Origin: an uncultured archaeon | Lineage (GTDB): Archaea > Thermoproteota > Nitrososphaeria > Nitrososphaerales > CALBXV01 | Assembly: GCA_937890045.1 (NCBI GenBank) | Contig: CALBXV010000609.1 | Span: 1 to 7,028, forward strand | Direction: 5' to 3' | Length of the DNA: 7,028 bases | Part shown: positions 5,968-7,028 of the stretch, one piece after another | Numbering within the stretch: position 1 is the stretch's first letter | How the letters are laid out: every line of letters begins with the position of its first letter | The notes under the pieces: generated by a model | Database searches by the model: none | The model's input: only the letters and a program-made list of their open reading frames with translations | What the model was told of the DNA's origin: nothing | Program-made: the position numbers and the translations under genes

Positions 5968-6259
5968 TTTCACTATTCTCCATATCGTTAATGTGTAAAG
6001 CAATAATACCATAGTGAATAACTTTTAGCAAGTCCCTTCTGTCCTTGCCATTCTTTTTTCCATATCGTTGTGCATACTTCATTATGTTACCGATACAGAA
6101 ACCTTCACCGTGGCCACCATCTATAATAAACTCTGTAGCTTGAAACTTGTTCTTGCTATAGTGTTCATCATAGGTAGAGTTGATGTACTTCTCTAATTCA
6201 ACAAGTGCTTTATTCTCATTGTATTTGTAATCAATCTTTTTCAGCCTTGAGTTTTTCAT
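5954..6259 (-). CDS. DUF3310-like small phage protein
   Basis: A 101-residue protein resembling the DUF3310 (SaV-like) family, small proteins frequent in phages and sometimes labelled nucleotide kinases without good evidence. The family pattern is a HY..n.....E.I segment, then F..GN..KY..R...K, then a DL.K..HY helix. Here these are HYSKNKFQATEFI (33-45), GFCIGNIMKYAQRYGKK (53-69) and DLLKVIHY (76-83). A GGHGEG insertion at 48-53 precedes the GN motif. The function is unknown. I chose the ATG at 6259; an in-frame GTG at 6274 would add five residues, and neither has a strong ribosome binding site. Its start overlaps the end of the preceding oxygenase by 29 bases, and its end overlaps the Sel1 gene start by 14, so coupling is likely. 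Confidence 0.75.
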   Translation of the reverse strand: MKNSRLKKIDYKYNENKALVELEKYINSTYDEHYSKNKFQATEFIIDGGHGEGFCIGNIMKYAQRYGKKNGKDRRDLLKVIHYGIIALHINDMENSENENA

Positions 6260-6998
6260 AATTTTTCTTCTCACGTTCTGACATATGTTTCATAATCTCT
6301 TGTTCTGAATCTTTTACATTCCAATTCATAGCCATAGAACGTCTTTCACCTTCACCAAAGAAAGGCGTTACTTGATGTTTCAACCAATTTGGGAATATCA
6401 CCATTACACCAACAACAGGTTTTACATAATCTTCAGTTTGACCACGCAACTGTAGAATATCTTTTCGACTGTTTTGACCCCAAATCAAGTGAGTGAAACC
6501 ATCAACTGATCCACTAGCACCCTGCAAACTCTCTGGAACTTCAGCAAGCTTTTCAATACACTCTGGAACCTTTAACCAAAGAAATCCCGATATACCAGTT
6601 AAGGTTTGACATCCATGATCATGATAAGGATTATAATCTCCAGCATAAGCATGGTTTGTCCAACACTGAAAAACCTCAGCTTTTGAATCTCTATCATATC
6701 CTTGTTTAAGATATGTACTACCAACTTGATTGAAAACTGTTTCTAGTTGTTTACCGATTTCATCACCAAATGGAAAATCTAATTGTGCTGACTTCTCATC
6801 ATTTTTAAGTTGACCTACAAGACCATCTGCAAAGCTGTCACTTTTTGGAATAATGACATTATCAATGTGGTCATTAATCTCATCAATAATATCCATAGGA
6901 AATTCAATTCTTCCTAAAGAAAAATCTTTAATGGGACGAATTGCAAACCTTAAACCATGATTAGTTTCTTCCATCTTGCGTTCTTCTTCGGCAAGCAT
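6231..6998 (-). CDS. 2OG-Fe(II) oxygenase-like protein with HxH motif; start uncertain
   Basis: 255 residues from the ATG at 6998. It resembles the phage and marine-bacterial oxygenase family that carries a W.N....G..N..H.H....SG core (PF13759-like). Visible here are CWTNHAYAGDYNPYHDHG (112-129), then TGISGFLWLKVP (134-145), then GVMVIFPNWLKHQVTPF (197-213) with the distal histidine H208, then R219/R220 and the AMNWNV strand. The proximal motif is H126-D-H128, so a second histidine stands where most 2OG oxygenases have aspartate. The segment before 134 and a charged helical tail (EREKKNYEKLKAEKD) are less informative. The frame stays open to the right edge and encodes an Ala/Glu-rich helix upstream of M1, so the true start may lie outside the window; an internal ATG at 6974 is another option. 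Substrate unknown. Confidence 0.8.
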   Translation of the reverse strand: MLAEEERKMEETNHGLRFAIRPIKDFSLGRIEFPMDIIDEINDHIDNVIIPKSDSFADGLVGQLKNDEKSAQLDFPFGDEIGKQLETVFNQVGSTYLKQGYDRDSKAEVFQCWTNHAYAGDYNPYHDHGCQTLTGISGFLWLKVPECIEKLAEVPESLQGASGSVDGFTHLIWGQNSRKDILQLRGQTEDYVKPVVGVMVIFPNWLKHQVTPFFGEGERRSMAMNWNVKDSEQEIMKHMSEREKKNYEKLKAEKD

Positions 6999-7028
6999 TT
7001 CAGCATTTTCACGAGCAAGTCTTGCATT

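Noticed and set aside
5968..6012. Longer Sel1-protein start at ATG 6012 giving a hydrophobic N-terminus that could look like a signal peptide
   Set aside because: These codons lie inside the DUF3310-like gene in another frame; GGAGA before the ATG at 5967 explains initiation better.

Overview
The window looks like part of the replication operon of a T4-like tailed phage (myovirus morphology group). The closest match I recognise is the marine branch, i.e. cyanophage and pelagiphage T4-like viruses. This rests on recognisable sliding clamp (gp45), clamp-loader ATPase (gp44), short-form clamp-loader small subunit (gp62), RegA translational repressor and the N-terminal third of the family B DNA polymerase (gp43), in the classic T4 order 45-44-62-regA-43. 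The DNA is AT-rich, every gene is on the minus strand, and genes are tightly packed. The host cannot be read from the sequence; a marine bacterium is an inference from the gene complement.

Layout in transcription order (right to left): an iron/2-oxoglutarate oxygenase-like protein whose frame is open to the right edge; a DUF3310-like small protein; a Sel1-repeat protein; a small two-helix membrane protein; gp45; gp44; a second, unrelated-looking 2OG-Fe(II) oxygenase; gp62; RegA; a RimK-like ATP-grasp ligase; and gp43, cut by the left edge. No intergenic space exceeds about 25 bases. Three junctions are TAATG stop/start overlaps and two further pairs overlap by more, so translational coupling is probably pervasive. 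No promoter, terminator, tRNA or mobile element was convincingly seen.

The core genes form one machine: gp44/gp62 load the gp45 clamp for gp43, and RegA represses translation of such mRNAs. The unusual part is what is inserted among them. A 2OG oxygenase separates gp44 from gp62, and its translation start region carries a sequence like the T4 gene 44 RegA site inside a 14-base direct repeat. A RimK-like ligase sits between regA and gp43. The ligase starts with a short sequence very like the capsid-targeting peptides that T4 uses to package internal proteins and that the gp21 protease removes. This raises the possibility that a protein-modifying ligase is carried in the virion and delivered to the host.
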